Positions 48,378-62,100 of a DNA stretch of 64,000 bases are shown piece by piece; positions within the stretch are counted from its first letter, which is position 1; each line of letters begins with the position of its first letter. The notes beneath the pieces are model-generated. The model was not told where the DNA came from. It saw only the letters and a program-made list of their open reading frames with translations, and did not search any database. The position numbers and the translations under genes were made by a program. Source of the stretch: Trochalopteron elliotii (Eukaryota > Chordata > Aves > Passeriformes > Leiothrichidae); assembly GCA_024734555.1 (NCBI GenBank), contig JANPWX010000246.1:2492256-2556255 (forward strand), given 5' to 3'.

Positions 48378-48390
48378 TGGGAGCTGTAGT
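48378..48390 (-). promoter_or_regulatory. ZNF143/Staf-type motif
   Basis: ACTACAGCTCCCA on the minus strand fits every fixed position of the promoter motif ACTAYRNNNCCCR, bound by ZNF143 (with THAP11/HCFC1), typical of proximal housekeeping promoters. Confidence 0.65.
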
Positions 48391-48502
48391 TGCAGGTCAA
48401 TGGTTCATCGTGCCAGTCGGCTTCGTGTTCCGTCGAGGTGACTGCGGGAAAGGGAAAGCGCCGGACTTCTACATTCCCGCCTTCGTTCCGCTGATGTAAA
48501 TA

Positions 48503-49240
48503 TGTCTTGGTTTGGCAAGACACGTATCTGCTAGGGAAGGCTGGAGTTTCCCTTGGAATGGAGAATGTAACCCCCCACTCCCCTTCCAAATTATTATAAT
48601 TTTGCAATTAAAGGCTTTTCAGGCAAAGATTTGGGAATAGGAATAACAATTCTTTACTAGAAATATTAAGAATACCAATGTAGTAATACAAAAAAAACCC
48701 CAAGAAAACAAAACAAACAGAAAATCCTAGAAACCCTGACAGGGTCAGAAATACAACCTGGCACCCTGTTGGTCAGGGTGTTGGAAGCAGTCCAAAGTAA
48801 GCCCTCCTGGAGTGGGGTTCTACTCCAACAGATGTAGTTCTGTTGGAGTAGAGATGGTCCTTGTAGAAAGGGTCCAGTAATGGCGAGATGGGTCCAGCCT
48901 TCCTTCGGGAATCCAGTGGAAAACCAGTGTCTGGTATCCCTAAGTCTCAGTGTTTAGTTTAGCCCCCCACACTGGGTGGAGCTTCTCGCAATGGGATGAT
49001 GTAATGTGTCATGTCACTGGTGAGCCTTAATGGCCCATTTACCAGAAGGCATCCCCCTGGAGGGTGGAAAGAGATAAGGAACAATCCCCCACCCGGTTTT
49101 AACAGCTGGCCCATTATCAGAAGGCAGCTGTCCCCCTCCCCTCTGGAGTTACAAGAGATAAGGAAAACACCTCCCCAGCTGGTTCCAACAGATGGAATAG
49201 AATAAACATTTTTTTTTTTTTGGTTACATAACCCAAGGCA
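48503..49240 (-). mobile_element. Solo LTR directly upstream of the NUP205 promoter
   Basis: On the minus strand it starts TGCCTTGGGTTATGTAACC and ends CCAAACCAAGACA. The terminal inverted repeats TGCCTTGG and TGTCTTGG match at 7 of 8 positions, with 4-bp AATA on both flanks as a possible target duplication. It carries AGTAAA (48658-48653) before ATTGTTATTCCTATTCCCAA, as in LTRs familiar from songbird genomes. It is about 738 bp, with no internal retroviral sequence. Orientation is the same as NUP205. Confidence 0.82.
48819..48852. repeat. 13-bp perfect inverted repeat inside the LTR
   Basis: TCTACTCCAACAG (48819-48831) and CTGTTGGAGTAGA (48840-48852) are exact reverse complements around an 8-nt loop, giving a stable hairpin in either transcript. 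Confidence 0.9.
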
Positions 49241-52200
49241 AATAACACATCGATTCCGTGTCGTTCAGTTTTTCTTCCCCTTTTCCTTTCCATGCCACAC
49301 CAAATGAGTCTTTCCTTCCAAGCCCTGCCCTATAAGCAGTTTTCACTGAATATGGCTAAATACCTGAATTTAGACACAGCACTAGGAGATGCATTTATTA
49401 AAATATTTTAATTTATTTTTAACTGAAAAAAAGATCACCAGGATGACTCCGGGGTCTCTGATTTGTGACTGAAGCCTTTAAAAAATAGAGACGATAATTT
49501 TTGAATGTGAACTAGGGTTTACAGTCTTGTAAAGGGGAGAGAAAAACCAAACAAATAAACAAGAAAGACCACTGCCAACTCCAATAGGAGTTATTCTCTG
49601 GAGAAAGCTACATTTAAACTGAAACTGCAAGTTCGATGTCCAAGAATGAAGAAAAAAGTACCAGGCATGAAGAAAAGAAAACAAAAAGCATGTTTATACA
49701 CTTATATCTGTGGAGCTGAGGAACAAATTTCAGTATCTTAGAAGCAGTCTATGTCTGAAATCAACTTACCATTCTCTGTCCCAGCAGTAATCAACATCCT
49801 TACAGAAATTCCCTCCTGTATTACCTTTAGGATAAAAGATTCCACCAAAAGTACTCATTTTTAGTTCCAGTAGTTTCCCCTCTTGAACTTTATTAAACCA
49901 GTTGTTTCATGGTTGCAAAACCATGTCCAGTGAACTATGGGAACCATGAGAAATTGGCAAAATAACTATCTTTGCTTCTGTAGATCTCCCCTATAATGGG
50001 ATGGCAGAAGGGGTAATAGAAAGAGCAGTGCTCCTGGGGTGAGAGTGAATTGGCAAGGCAGCTGTAAGAAAAAAAGAGACAAAAACCAGAAACTGTTTCA
50101 CTTGGTCAGGAGAAGAGAAAGAAATGGATATTTTAGAAAAGGGGGAGATTCCCAGTGTTCAATAGATGAATATGTTCTCAATAATTTGGCCTAATTTGTT
50201 GATTTAGTCAAAGGCTCCATATTTCTTTGTGAAGACCTTTTCCTGGTCTTAGCCATGAACAGACTAGACCTATAATGATGAGAATGGTAGTGAATTGTTC
50301 ATTTTATTCTAGGAAATGAAGAATTCCAGGCAAGAGGTAAAAGTAGAAAATAAGTGCAGTTAATCCCCAAGCATCTGAACTAAAGCAGCCTTGGTACCTG
50401 GGTGGGGCATTCATGTATCCTCTCCTGTGCATCCTTCCCTGCAAAGCCGTAGTTCTGCTCTCACGCTGCCCATGTGCCAGCCCAAGACCCATGACTATGA
50501 AAGGCAGGTATCACGATAAACTTGGAGATGCATGCGCTGATCACCTGGCCACAGCAAATGTAATGGATAGCTTGAGGTTTTGCTTCAGTCTTTCCTTCCA
50601 CAGCGATTCTAATTTTGATCTTTTCCCTTTATACATTCCCTGATTTTCAGAAAGTTTATAAGCCCTCTAGACTTCGATCAGATTAGGTTGGAATCAACTC
50701 CGAAATTGCAACAGGTTTAAAAGTTACTGAAGAGGTTTGGCTTCCAGAGTGATTTCCTAAGCTGTGTTTCCTTAAGAAACTTGAAATTTTAAAGAAGAGA
50801 GAAAAATAATTAATCGGGGAGAAAAAAAAAAAAGCACCTTTTCCAGGCATTAAGAGCTGTCACATTTCTTTTGGCATTCAGATACAGCCAGATTGCACCC
50901 ACTTTTTTTGAACTCTGTTGAAGGAAAAAATCCTTTCTAACCACTGCAGATTTTGTATTTTAAATTTCCAGATAATTCTTTCCTCTCCTTGCCAATTGAC
51001 CTAGGGTCACATGGCAACAAGAAAAAAAAAAGACAGCAGCCTGAAATAGTGGATGGCAAGGGGTAGGTCATCGGGCAGCTGAACTTCAGAAGAAAAAATA
51101 CCCCATTTAGCTTCAGCTGCACAGCATTTATTATATTCTTTCTCTGCTAGCAATGTGATATTTTAATGCAAAATAGTTGTCACAGTTCAGTTCCTAGTAT
51201 GGATGAAGTAAGAGAGGCATCTAGATACACCATACCATACATTCTGCACATATTTTTTTTGGCATAACTGCATCCATCCATCCATGCTTTAATAAGTAGT
51301 GAAGTCCATGAATAGTAATTCTTGCTTATTCTTACTTTATTTGGTGTCCTTTAATTTAGGTTCCCATTGTTTACCCAGGATCACTGGCTGGTTTGGTAGT
51401 CTATTTTTGACAAGTCACTATAGGGAAAGAATACCTCATTCCTCTCCCTAACAATAGTTCTCAGCAAGTTCTGCGACATAGATGGGTTCAAGAAGGGACA
51501 CCAATGTCTTTCATCCTTAATTACTAGACAGAAATCTGTGAAGTATCAAAGGTAAGCTGACACTAAATACCTGGGATGGATATTCATTCCCTTGGATTCC
51601 AGGGAAAGGAGGTTCCGAACTGCCTGTAGGGTAGCGAATTTTGCTTGTGTGGTGAGAGACCTACATTACTTTCTATAGGTGGAAATAACTCTTAGTAATA
51701 ATTAAAATGAGCTACACAGTGGGAACCCACTCTTTGTAACTTGTAAGTGGTTTGTGATGTACTACAGGTGTAATATTCTTAATTTTTATAGTACTATGTT
51801 TAGTGGGTCATAGTCAAATCATACATCAAGATACACAAATAACGATGATTACGATTATATAATTTACTGGTTTTACATGTTATTATTACCAGGAAGAATA
51901 ATTATTAGCCAAAAAAAAGATATTGTTCAAATGCCTAAGAGGCCCTGCTTAATTTTCTACCTTTAATCTTCGGTGTCATTATGATCACATCCTTCACATC
52001 TCCATCACATGATGGAGAAAAATGAAAAAAGGCTTTTCTGCATAGCTGCTGAAACTGAAAAAGTTGCCTTGTAGTAGTACATCTACATAAATAGACCAGT
52101 CCTGGCATTGTGAAATACGCCTCTTTCCCAAAAAGCCAAAAGCATTTCTGGCTACTGATTAGAGCATAAAACTTACTGGAGCTCTTGTTTTGACTGACAC

Positions 52201-55200
52201 TAACTTCGTGCATCTGAGCTTACTGTTCTGTAAAAATGGGTATAGCATCTCACAGCAGGCCTGGAATGCCAATTGAATGAATCTTCAGCCTTTCCCCATC
52301 ACGTGAACAGAGGAAAAAGAATGTTTTTTTGTGTTATGTTAGTTGGTGGAATAAAAAAATCCTGAATTGTCTTACTATGCTGGCTAAATTTCCTAGATAC
52401 TTCTTAACTGGCTATAATCCTGTTTTTGCTGCAAAAAGCGTACTTTATACACGGAGATAGCTCAGCAGAAATCTTGGAAAAAATCTGAGACCTTTCTATG
52501 CAGCATTTCTCAAGCAAATAACTTTGTAATTTCTCTGTCTTCCATCCTAGATATTTCTAGTGTCACCATGGTATCTAAGCTCATCAAAGACACTGTGTGA
52601 AGTTGTCACTAGCTTGTGTAAGTGGTTTATCTAGTCAAAAGCAACAATGAGCTAAATGTTCTCAAAGTTATATGAACACCTTCCTTGGGATTAGGGAGCA
52701 GGGGGAGATGAACCACAGCAAGCACTGCCCTTCCTGTGTAGGTGAGGACAGTTAATGACTAGAGGCATCTGACCAGAAATTAATGCCTTGATAAGCAATA
52801 TCCTGCTTGTCAGTTGGGTCTTTATGATCCTTGTCCCGGCTTCAGAGGTAAAATGAAAATACTGTTCTTGGCTCTGTGATGTATTTGAGTTATTTTTTCC
52901 CTAATTCTTGCTTTGGAGCCCTTAAAACTATCTGTCTTGTTTCTTTTCTTCTCTATTCTGGAATGAAGAATGGCCTTTCTCTTTTTGTAATAATTTCTCT
53001 ATTCAGCTACTGAGGGCAATGAGGCAGTTACTAGCCCAGAAGGTGATCTGATTACCATAACAATGTTGCTGCTAGTAATTGACATCATGAGGTGCAGAAA
53101 CCTACAATCAAGGAAATGCTGGAAAAACAGAGCATAAGCAAAGTCGAGATATTTGATATAGTAAATAGAAGTCTTGGCACATCAACTGCCTTGTTGATAT
53201 TCATTCTGTTCAGGGATTTACATATCAGATTTAAGGATGGTTTATGTTTTTGCAAGTTGCCAGTTTTGCTTATTCAGGCTTTGTCCTGTAATTCACTCTG
53301 CGCACTTTCTAAAGCATGTTGTATATATTCTGCAGCTGACTTGTATACTTTCATCCTTTTGGGCTCCCATGCAAGAATGAGTGGGCTGGAATAGGTGCAA
53401 AGCTACGAGACAGTAATGAGTTCACTTGGGCAAAACTGAAGACGTGTAAAGTTGCACAAAAATCTCTGTGCTATTAATGTAAAGCAGAGGGTTACTGTAA
53501 CTAGATATAATGCAAGAAATGGGAGAGGGAGTCAATTTAAGCTAAATTGAAATAAATCATATAAATCACTTTATACTTACAAACTGAGTGAAATTGATAT
53601 AGGAACCAATGAGCCTCAGGAAAAGGGTATCTTGCAATGCCATCTCTACTGCAATGTAAAATTGCTTCACAAATTATGCTGCCATTTTGTTAATTATCTT
53701 CGCAGCACTGTCCACTTCTTTGGAGTTCTCTGGGCAGAAGACAAGAAGCGTCATGTACAGGAAAGATGTATGCAAGTTACAGCTTATGCACTTCTGACAA
53801 TTTGTTACTGAAATACTTTCACTGTCATGATGCTCTGAAATAACTTACTTGAAAACAACTCTGTTCAAATAGGTAGCATAAGAAGGGATTTGCTTTCTGC
53901 TCCAGTCTAATTTTTGTTTCATTTAAGTTTGCTGAGAATCAGGAAGAATTATGTTCAGGAGCAAGAACCTAATTTTTGAACCGAAATTCAAGTTCTGGAA
54001 CAAGAAATTGCATTAATTGGCGCTGATGTCAAAATATTTCAGTGGAAGTCATATGTCTGTTAGTCTCCTCCTGCAGTATTTGCATCACTCAGCTGCATTC
54101 CTAGGCATCTGCCTGTTAACAATATAATCTCATTTTTCTTATGCATCACTCTGAGTCCTCTTTAATGAGCAGTATGTCTGCAGAAACAAGTAGTTATGGT
54201 GAGGTCCAGCCCAGGAGAAGCTTGAGGTACTGACTCATTCTGAAACACTGAGGGAAAGGTTTGCTTACAGGTATATTTAGATTCTACCTACACAAGGACA
54301 CTAAGCTATGAGAAACCCCTAAAAATTAGGTGGCCATAATTTTAATGAGGATTTGATTATGCCTTTTGGGTATCTTAGTTTGACATTGTTTTATACTGGA
54401 TGATGATAAATGTGTTTCAAAGTATGTTTTCCCAGAACATCTCAGAAAGTCTAGTGTCAGTTTTGAGGTGAGATCCAAAGAGCGTTATGGGGAAAATTGA
54501 TGCCTCCCTTTCACTGGAAGAGTTCAGATTACTTGTTCAGGTTGTGAGAGGCTTCCTAAACTCTTCCCTCCCAGCTTAATATACAACTGCTACCTCCCAT
54601 AAATGTTGGAGGGGTCTTTTGCATTCTACGTTCTCAGTCTCTTGTCAGTGACACTTAATTTTGTGAAAACTTCCACCAGATATGCAACTGGAACTTGCCA
54701 GGGAATGAGGCAGAGAAAATCCCACCATTCAAAAAGATAATCTGACCACGTGAAGAATATTTCTCTTGTGATTTGTCTCAGTGATCAAGTCCTTTTGACA
54801 AACACATCAGCATATGTTTGACTCAAATACTAATTCACTTTCTTTTCACAAAAAATATAAATTATGTGTTAACTACTTTGGAGAGTTCTTGAAATCCTGA
54901 GCCATATGTTAAAGTGAACTACTAGCTCTGTCAACCTAACCAGCTATAACCTTTTTCTTTTACAGATAGTCCAAACCTAGGCAATCTGTATTCATAGAGT
55001 GGATTTTTTTTTTTCTGATCTCAGCAAGAACAAAATTATGCTTTTATTTTCATTGATCACAGCTATTCTTTCAATACTTTCTGTTTTGTTTGCCTACTCA
55101 GATAAATCAGTGAGTCATATAGCCCCAGTGCTCTCAGTAAACTGATGTCTTGTTTGAAAGTTTTGTCTTTTCTCTCTGTTCATGGCTCCATGAAATAATG

Positions 55201-56100
55201 ATCCAACTTCAAGTCTTTCCTCACATGAACTTTTATGCATAAAACAAGAAAATAACTTTTTGAGGAGCTAGTATCCCTCTAAAATTAGCAGCCTACTTAA
55301 TTTCTAGGAATCTCTGTCTGTAAGCAACTTACTTCTTCTTTAAATACTGTGCAAACACAAACTTGGACAAAGTTAAGGGGATAGTTATTAGTTGCTGGTA
55401 TTTAAAATCAAGGGGAACAATACAATGCAGTACAGTAAGTGCACATTCAGCTACAGGATCACCCAGGGCAGTGTGTGTTATTCTCACGATGCTTCTCTGC
55501 CCACATCCCGCATTTTCTCATCCAGATCATGGCTGGAGGCAGCCACAGATAGCTTAGTAAAAGTTCTTCAATTTAAGCATGGCTGCCATTGCTAGAACCA
55601 ATTGACACAAGGACTGCTGTGGTAGGACAGGAGTAATCACCTCTTTGGTAACATTTTGTCACATGCTGTGACACGACCAAACTACTGAAGCTCAGCCTTT
55701 TTCCAGTAGGCCACACCTTGCAGGTAATTGTGCTGTCAGTCTGCTCCATGGCAGTTGTCAGCCCTCTGCAGACTGAGACATGCAGACCTCCTGTAAGGAG
55801 GACATTCCGTGCTCTAAACTTTAAAACTTTATATAAGATGAAGAGGAGCCATGAAAAACTAATTTGACTCTATTTATCCTCTTGATTCCACAGTTATCTG
55901 AGAGGAAAGGTACCTATTAAAGGTGAATGTGGTACCAGAGCTAAGTTTTCTTAAGGAAGTACACTGCTCAGAATATTAGACAAGCACCTTTTACAGCTTT
56001 GATGGTTCGGTCATGTCAACAATTAGAAAGCAATGCCTAATAAAACTCGATTAGGCCACCTGGTCCTGCTTTTTATAGGAGTGCAACAGAGCCATTATTC
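49241..56100. other. Intergenic sequence, left part
   Basis: About 6.9 kb upstream of NUP205 with no gene, CR1 copy or LTR I can recognise. There is a short CATC run near 51,270-51,288 and small A runs. ORFs are short, unrelated to known families and lack plausible exon borders. Regulatory elements may be present but cannot be shown from one sequence. Confidence 0.6.
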
Positions 56101-56132
56101 TTCCAGCAGTCTGCATGTTTTGAGGCCTGAGC

Positions 56133-56153
56133 TTTTTTTTTTTTTTTTTTTTT
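56133..56153. repeat. T21 homopolymer
   Basis: Twenty-one consecutive T on the plus strand in intergenic DNA. No retroposon body is recognised beside it. Confidence 0.9.
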
Positions 56154-59100
56154 GGTGCATGAAAGTAGACATACCTCAAAAAATAGGTACTTCACCATTT
56201 TAACTATTTTTAAATAAAATCCTTAATGGCATTTTCACTTAAATTATTAAATTTAAATAAACTGGAATTTTAATGAGATCTTGAAAATGAAAAATTAACT
56301 CCCTTGTCTTTACTAAGATCTCAGCTGAGATAACTCTGTCCTGAGGTGCTAATGCATGACTTCACTCTTGTAAGAAAGGTTTGAGAATGTTTCCTCTGAT
56401 TTCTGTGCCTTTGGAGTAGGCCTGAGATGAGTCAAAGTATATACTGCTCAGAAGAATGAGGAAAGGTATGTATTACGCAGAAGGAAGGAAGTCCAATGTC
56501 TAGGTTTCTATCTGCAAAGAGGAGGAGAGAAGAAGCAAGCAACCAGCAACTCACTTCTCTCTTGTCCCTGATTTTGGCCAAGTCTTTTTACACAAACGGG
56601 AAGCAGGTGGCTACCCACCTAATCTTAATGCTGAAAATTGTATTATATGTACAACACTATTGTACATAGTGTTTTCCACAGTGTAGGTCTAATATTCAAC
56701 ACAGAAATCCTGTGTGGAAACTTGCAGAATGGAACCGTCTTTCAGAGAAGATGAGTTTTCATTGGCCTTAGGAGAAGTTGCAAATGCTCAATTGTTTTGG
56801 AAATCAGGCTATTTTCATGGCATCCCACACATATATAAACACCTAAAAGTTTCAAATTTTATGGCTTTTAGACATTACATTGGTTTGTGTACTAGTCAGG
56901 AGAAATACTGCTAGGCATGGACCAAAACCATACAAAATACTGAACATATCCTACCTTCTTCCCATGACAATCTGACAACTGCACAGTACCTTTCAAGGCC
57001 CAGCTATAGGTTTGCATAAAACAAATTATAAACACTTCAGGCAAGCATGACACAATACACTATCAGTGGAAATGTTTGGGGCACATCTGTTCTGAAGCTT
57101 TCCATGCAAAAATTAGCTTTGGGTTCCCAAGTACAATAGCAACATAAAGAAAGAAAACAGGAGAAAACAAAATTGAAGTAGGTTAAAATAAAAATCAGCA
57201 CCTAATTTATTTTCTTTAGCAAAATATGGCGCCTACCAGAGGTTGACTGGCTACACTTTAATATAATCTATTTAAGAAGAGGCAATTTATCATTCATTAA
57301 AACCCCACAAATGCTGGATTATTAGGAGTAAGACAAACTGGGCCTACCCAGGGCTTTAATTCCATGTCTGGCCTTTTAGCAGGAAATTCCGATATTCATA
57401 CACTGATGTACTAATGATTTTAAAATGTTGCCAAGGAAAACATAGTACAATCTTAACATTTATATGGAAGGATAAAAAAATGTATATTAAAATAGAAAAG
57501 TATCTAACATGTTTTAGGTGTTTTGGTTAATCTATAAAATATGGTCAGGATACCAGCTTGGTCTCTGCTCCCCCTGGATATGCTCCCGACCAATAGTGGC
57601 TCTTGGCCTGGTCCAGTCATGGTGTGGAGTGCTGGAGGAAAGATGGAGCAGAAGGGGAAACAGGGCAAAGCAGCACAAGGCACAGAGCACAACCTTCCCT
57701 CTGTTGGCGTGTCAAGCACAGGCTAAGAAGCAGAAATGTTCTCTATCAGAATATAAGAGCCAAATTTCTCTGTACAACAAGCAGATCTATGTCATACAGA
57801 GTCTCAGTTACAGTGCTGCTTATATGCAAAACTGATCTAATTATTCTGGGATCTCTCATTTGTCATCATTACAGCTGGTTTCCTGCAGTTCCTTAAGGAA
57901 CATATTCATATTTCTGATTAATAAATGCTTTGACTTTCCTACTTGATCTATTATTTTGCCTATCTAACCTATCTAATCTCAGGCTTGTCTCTCTATCAGC
58001 ATTATTTATATAGCATAAAATTAGCTGCAGTAGCTCGCATTCCTTGTGGCAAAAGGAAATATATCTGTCTGGAAAATTGCAAGGTTGCAGCTAGAGCTTG
58101 GCTGGTGCAATACATTTACAAGCATCAAAGTTCATGCCAACCCTTTAATACAACTTGTCATACTTTCTTGACAGGTAAGCTCCTGTCACACCTGGCTTAT
58201 GCAGAACATGAGTTCCAACACAAGAAACAGTCGGTGGAAGTTCTTGTAATGGGAAGTTCCTGTTTATACAGCAGCCATGGAATCAATATGCAGGATAAAG
58301 TATTGCATTTTCTCAAGTCATGCACTTTTTATTTCATCTCAGCAAATCCCATATGGCTGAGGCATTTTTATAAGAATGTGAGCAATTCTGAACTCTTTGG
58401 AAAATGCTGAATGCTGTTGGATGAAGGCAGAGAAAGGCAGAACAGGAAAAATACATTCCTTTGAATGCACTAATATAGAAGGCAATTAAGGAATATGGCA
58501 ATAATGAGCAAGAATTCTGCCTTGTAATGTATGTTTTGCTTTAAAGAGCATGTGATGACTCCCTGAAAACAATAAGTAACGTAATGAAGTCCTGTCTACA
58601 CAGGTGCATTACTTCGAATATTTCAGATGAGTTGGCTTGAGTGTATTTGTAATGATTGTTTTAAAGTGGCTGGACTTTCTTTTTTGCATGAATGCAACCC
58701 AGGTTCACCAGCCTTCAGCTGTGAGCTGCATCCATTTTATGAGAAGATTCTGCCCATTTTTTAATAATTTTCCCTCATTCTATATAGTGATAAGGTTTAC
58801 TTGCTGTCTGGCCCCTGAGTGCCCTCTTCTGTTACAAGATCATCTGGATCAAGTATGTTAATCTCTCCTGCTGAATGATGATGGCTTCCATTGCAATTCC
58901 AATATGTGTGTGCTCCTCCAGATGCACACTTTTTTGAGCACCACCTCTTTCCCTCCCTGATATTGTCTCATGGGTTATGTGTATCAGGACATCCAGCCCC
59001 AACTTTATGGCACTCCCTCAAATATTATTATTTGTGACTGTTGGTCAAACTGAATGCAAGAGAGGGACATTCCTGAGAAATAGACCAATGCTGCTGTAAA

Positions 59101-62100
59101 GCAAAAGAACACTGGCTTTTCTACAAGAACTGAAGGGATGTGAACAGGACTTCCAGGACTTCTAATGGGCCAGAATAGGATAAGCTGTGAAAGATTTATC
59201 CATGGGAAGTCAACTGCTGAACCCTTCTATTGTAATGGACCCGGGTAACTTACCGCAGCTGTCAAATGATGTCACTTCAAATATGGAGTGTATAGCTAAT
59301 ATTTTTTTCAAACCACTGAACTGAAATGCAAAGACTGAGGTTACAAAAAAGCTGTTTGAAATCCAGAAGGTGGTTAGACTGAAAATGCTGAGGGAAGTAT
59401 TCCTATCACATCCTATATTATGTCATAGCTCTGCAACTGTAAGCCAGGTGGTATCCGGATGCCATCACTGCAGGGGAAAATGAGCTGTATGAACCATGAG
59501 CCTCTTTATATCTGTTTAGTGCCACCTTCTCTACTGTGGTCATCTTGGTGCTCCACAAACAGGTATCCAATCTTGTCTTCCCCACCTTGCGCTGCTTGCT
59601 ACGTATCTGGGCTTGCTGCTGCTCTTCCTGCCACTCAAATAACGTGGCAGCATCCCATGAGTTAAAAGGAATACAGATTGCAGGGCAGGCATTTTTATTG
59701 CAACAGCAAGTGCAGAAAAACAAAAAGCAATAGCAAACATACTTTGGCTTATGATTTGTTCAGCATTCTTTAGCTTCCTTTCACATTTTATGAGTTGAAT
59801 TACCAAAATTAAACATTTCAAAATGCTGAGATTATAAAACACTTGTAATCAAACCTTTAGCAATATAAAATTCTTGATTTCAGGCCAATTGCTCTAGAGT
59901 GTGTTCCCTTCTAGTGCACATGATGCTGACCTGCTTGTGTTACAGGAGATCTTAGGGCAAAGGCTGTGCTCCAGTTTTATGCACAGAGCAAAGCAGTGCA
60001 GCCCTCTTGGTTTCTTAGCTGTATGGTCTCCCTCACTTCTGCAATTGAGAAGTACCCTTCTATGTGATGCTGCACATCCTTTTGATTTATTAATTGCCTT
60101 TTCCTGTAAGACTTTTTCTTGGCTCCTGGAAACATACTTCAAGGTAACATTGCTACAGAGGTGTACGTAGAACTGCAAACTCAAGTCCTGTTACTATTCA
60201 GTAGCAGGATACTATCTCTCTCATTAGCCTAGCATCTTCTTCCCTCCTTCCCATTCCAAGACCAGCACAGGATTTCTACAGAAAAGAGATGTAGAGAGAG
60301 AGGCTTCTTATTTTTTGCACTTCTTATTTTTTACCCCACACTGTAGGGTTCCCTGAGAACAACCACTTCCTAGGGAAGCCCAAACTGGAAAAACAGACGG
60401 GAATGACATTCCAAAATTGATTAAAAAAATGAAACCTATGATCATTGGCACTGAGTTCAATGCAGAAATAACAAATAATTGCAATTTATCTCTGACAACA
60501 AAGGCCCCATTATGATGAGGAACTTTAGCCTACCAGATTGCTTAATGAATGAAAAATACATTAAAAAGGAAAAGGAGGATAGGAAAGAGAAGTTTAAGGA
60601 TTCTGTGAATGGATTTCAGCTCAGGAGCCAGAAGGCAAAAAAAGAGCTGGAAGGATGTTTATAACAACCTGTGTTAACTTGGACACGAGTGTCTAGATTC
60701 AGAGGAGTTTGGGACAAGGAAAAAAAACACGGAGGAAGATTGACTGTAAATTGTGAAAAAAACACAGTCCTCTGAATAATATTAGGATGTTATGCCATTA
60801 CTTCAAGTGCACTCTGGGGTTAACAAATAGTGGGAGCTTCCTGGAGGTCCCCACTACACCCTTGCCAAAAACAGGAGTGATTTCTGCTTTCATTTGCAAA
60901 GATAGGTGTACTTAGCAGATAATGTGTGCTGTGCCAGTTACGCTGAATAAATAAGGTTGTAATGAAAAAAATTGGCTGAAGCATCCCACTGAGGTTCTCA
61001 TTTTCCTCTAGTAATTCAAAAACATAACAAAGATACATCTCTCTTATATCTTTGGCTATAACACATTCATTTTGTCACCACTCTATTCTTACATTTAAGG
61101 AAGAGCAGGATAATTCACTCATCCTGTTTCCCTGAGCAGCATGGAGATCTCCTTCTTCTCCCATGGATTTCCAACAAGACATAGTGAATATCTACCACTT
61201 GCAGCAAATACTGATCAGCGTGTTTGTAAGGCTCCTCCACTTGCCGTTAACTTCCCAACAAAGCCCTTTATTATTATTCTACAGTTAGTCAGAACAGTCA
61301 TGCATTTTCTTTCTCTAGTGCATTTGCCAAGTAAAAGGCATCATTAGTCAGATAAGCATAAAGATGTTTGGACCTCCAAGAGTGAGAAAAGGAGTGGACA
61401 CATCAATAACATCCATTGCAGTCTGCAGAGCAATTCTTATTTCTGTTTCAGTAAATAAAGCTGAATTTCTAAAAAACCTGTTATTAACCATTGTATACCA
61501 TTCTACAATAATATCTGTGAACTTTTTGTAGCGATCCATAAGCTTTGCAGAAGCTTGAGAAAAAGAATTTTTTTCTATTTATGAGATCCAACTTTCAGTC
61601 TGAAATATAGGCACATACATTCAGCCACTGCTGCCAGCAGAGCTTGCGGTCATGATCTTTATAAAACTGGAAGTATTTTCTTAGTACCAGCACAGTGAAA
61701 TATACATGCTATAAATATTTCTAGCAGATATTGATAGACCATTATCAATCCCCGTGAGCAGAACATCCACATGTAGATGTGCTTCTGTATTGTTTCTTTG
61801 TTGATGAATATGCAGACTGCAGTCTGTACAGATGCTTTGCGACTTTTACCATCCTAAAGTCCCAGCATAACTACTCTCTATCCCAACCAGGCATGGAATT
61901 ACTGAGTCTCCACCTCCTCCTTTTCTGTCAGTATCAGTACACCACCATCATGTCTTTCTCTAGTCCTTTCTCTGGACCTTCCACTGTTTCCTCCAAACAG
62001 GTTGGCAGCCATTTGAAATGGTGGTGGCTTAACACTGGAGGGAGGAATCCTGAAAATAGCTTAGCTTCACGTCAAACTGAGAATCCTAGTAGGTTCCTAT

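Larger units (their letters stand above)
47640..48480 (-). promoter_or_regulatory. NUP205: NUP205 CpG-island promoter
   Basis: GC-rich, CpG-dense block at the 5' end of NUP205, interrupted by a 282-nt gap that should hold exon 1. Upstream of the gap on the minus strand lie, in order, a ZNF143-type motif, an Sp1 GC box and an E2F-like TTGGCGGGA, and there is no TATA box. This is the usual layout of a housekeeping promoter. The transcription start is presumably in or beside the gap. Confidence 0.85.

Noticed and set aside
47634..48441. Long ORFs on both strands across the NUP205 promoter island
   Set aside because: They span 282 N and are arginine, alanine and proline translations of GC-rich DNA, with no match to NUP205 exon 1.
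57943..58410. 155-codon plus-strand ORF in the intergenic region
   Set aside because: No recognisable domain, no clear splice or promoter context, and composition like the surrounding AT-rich DNA.
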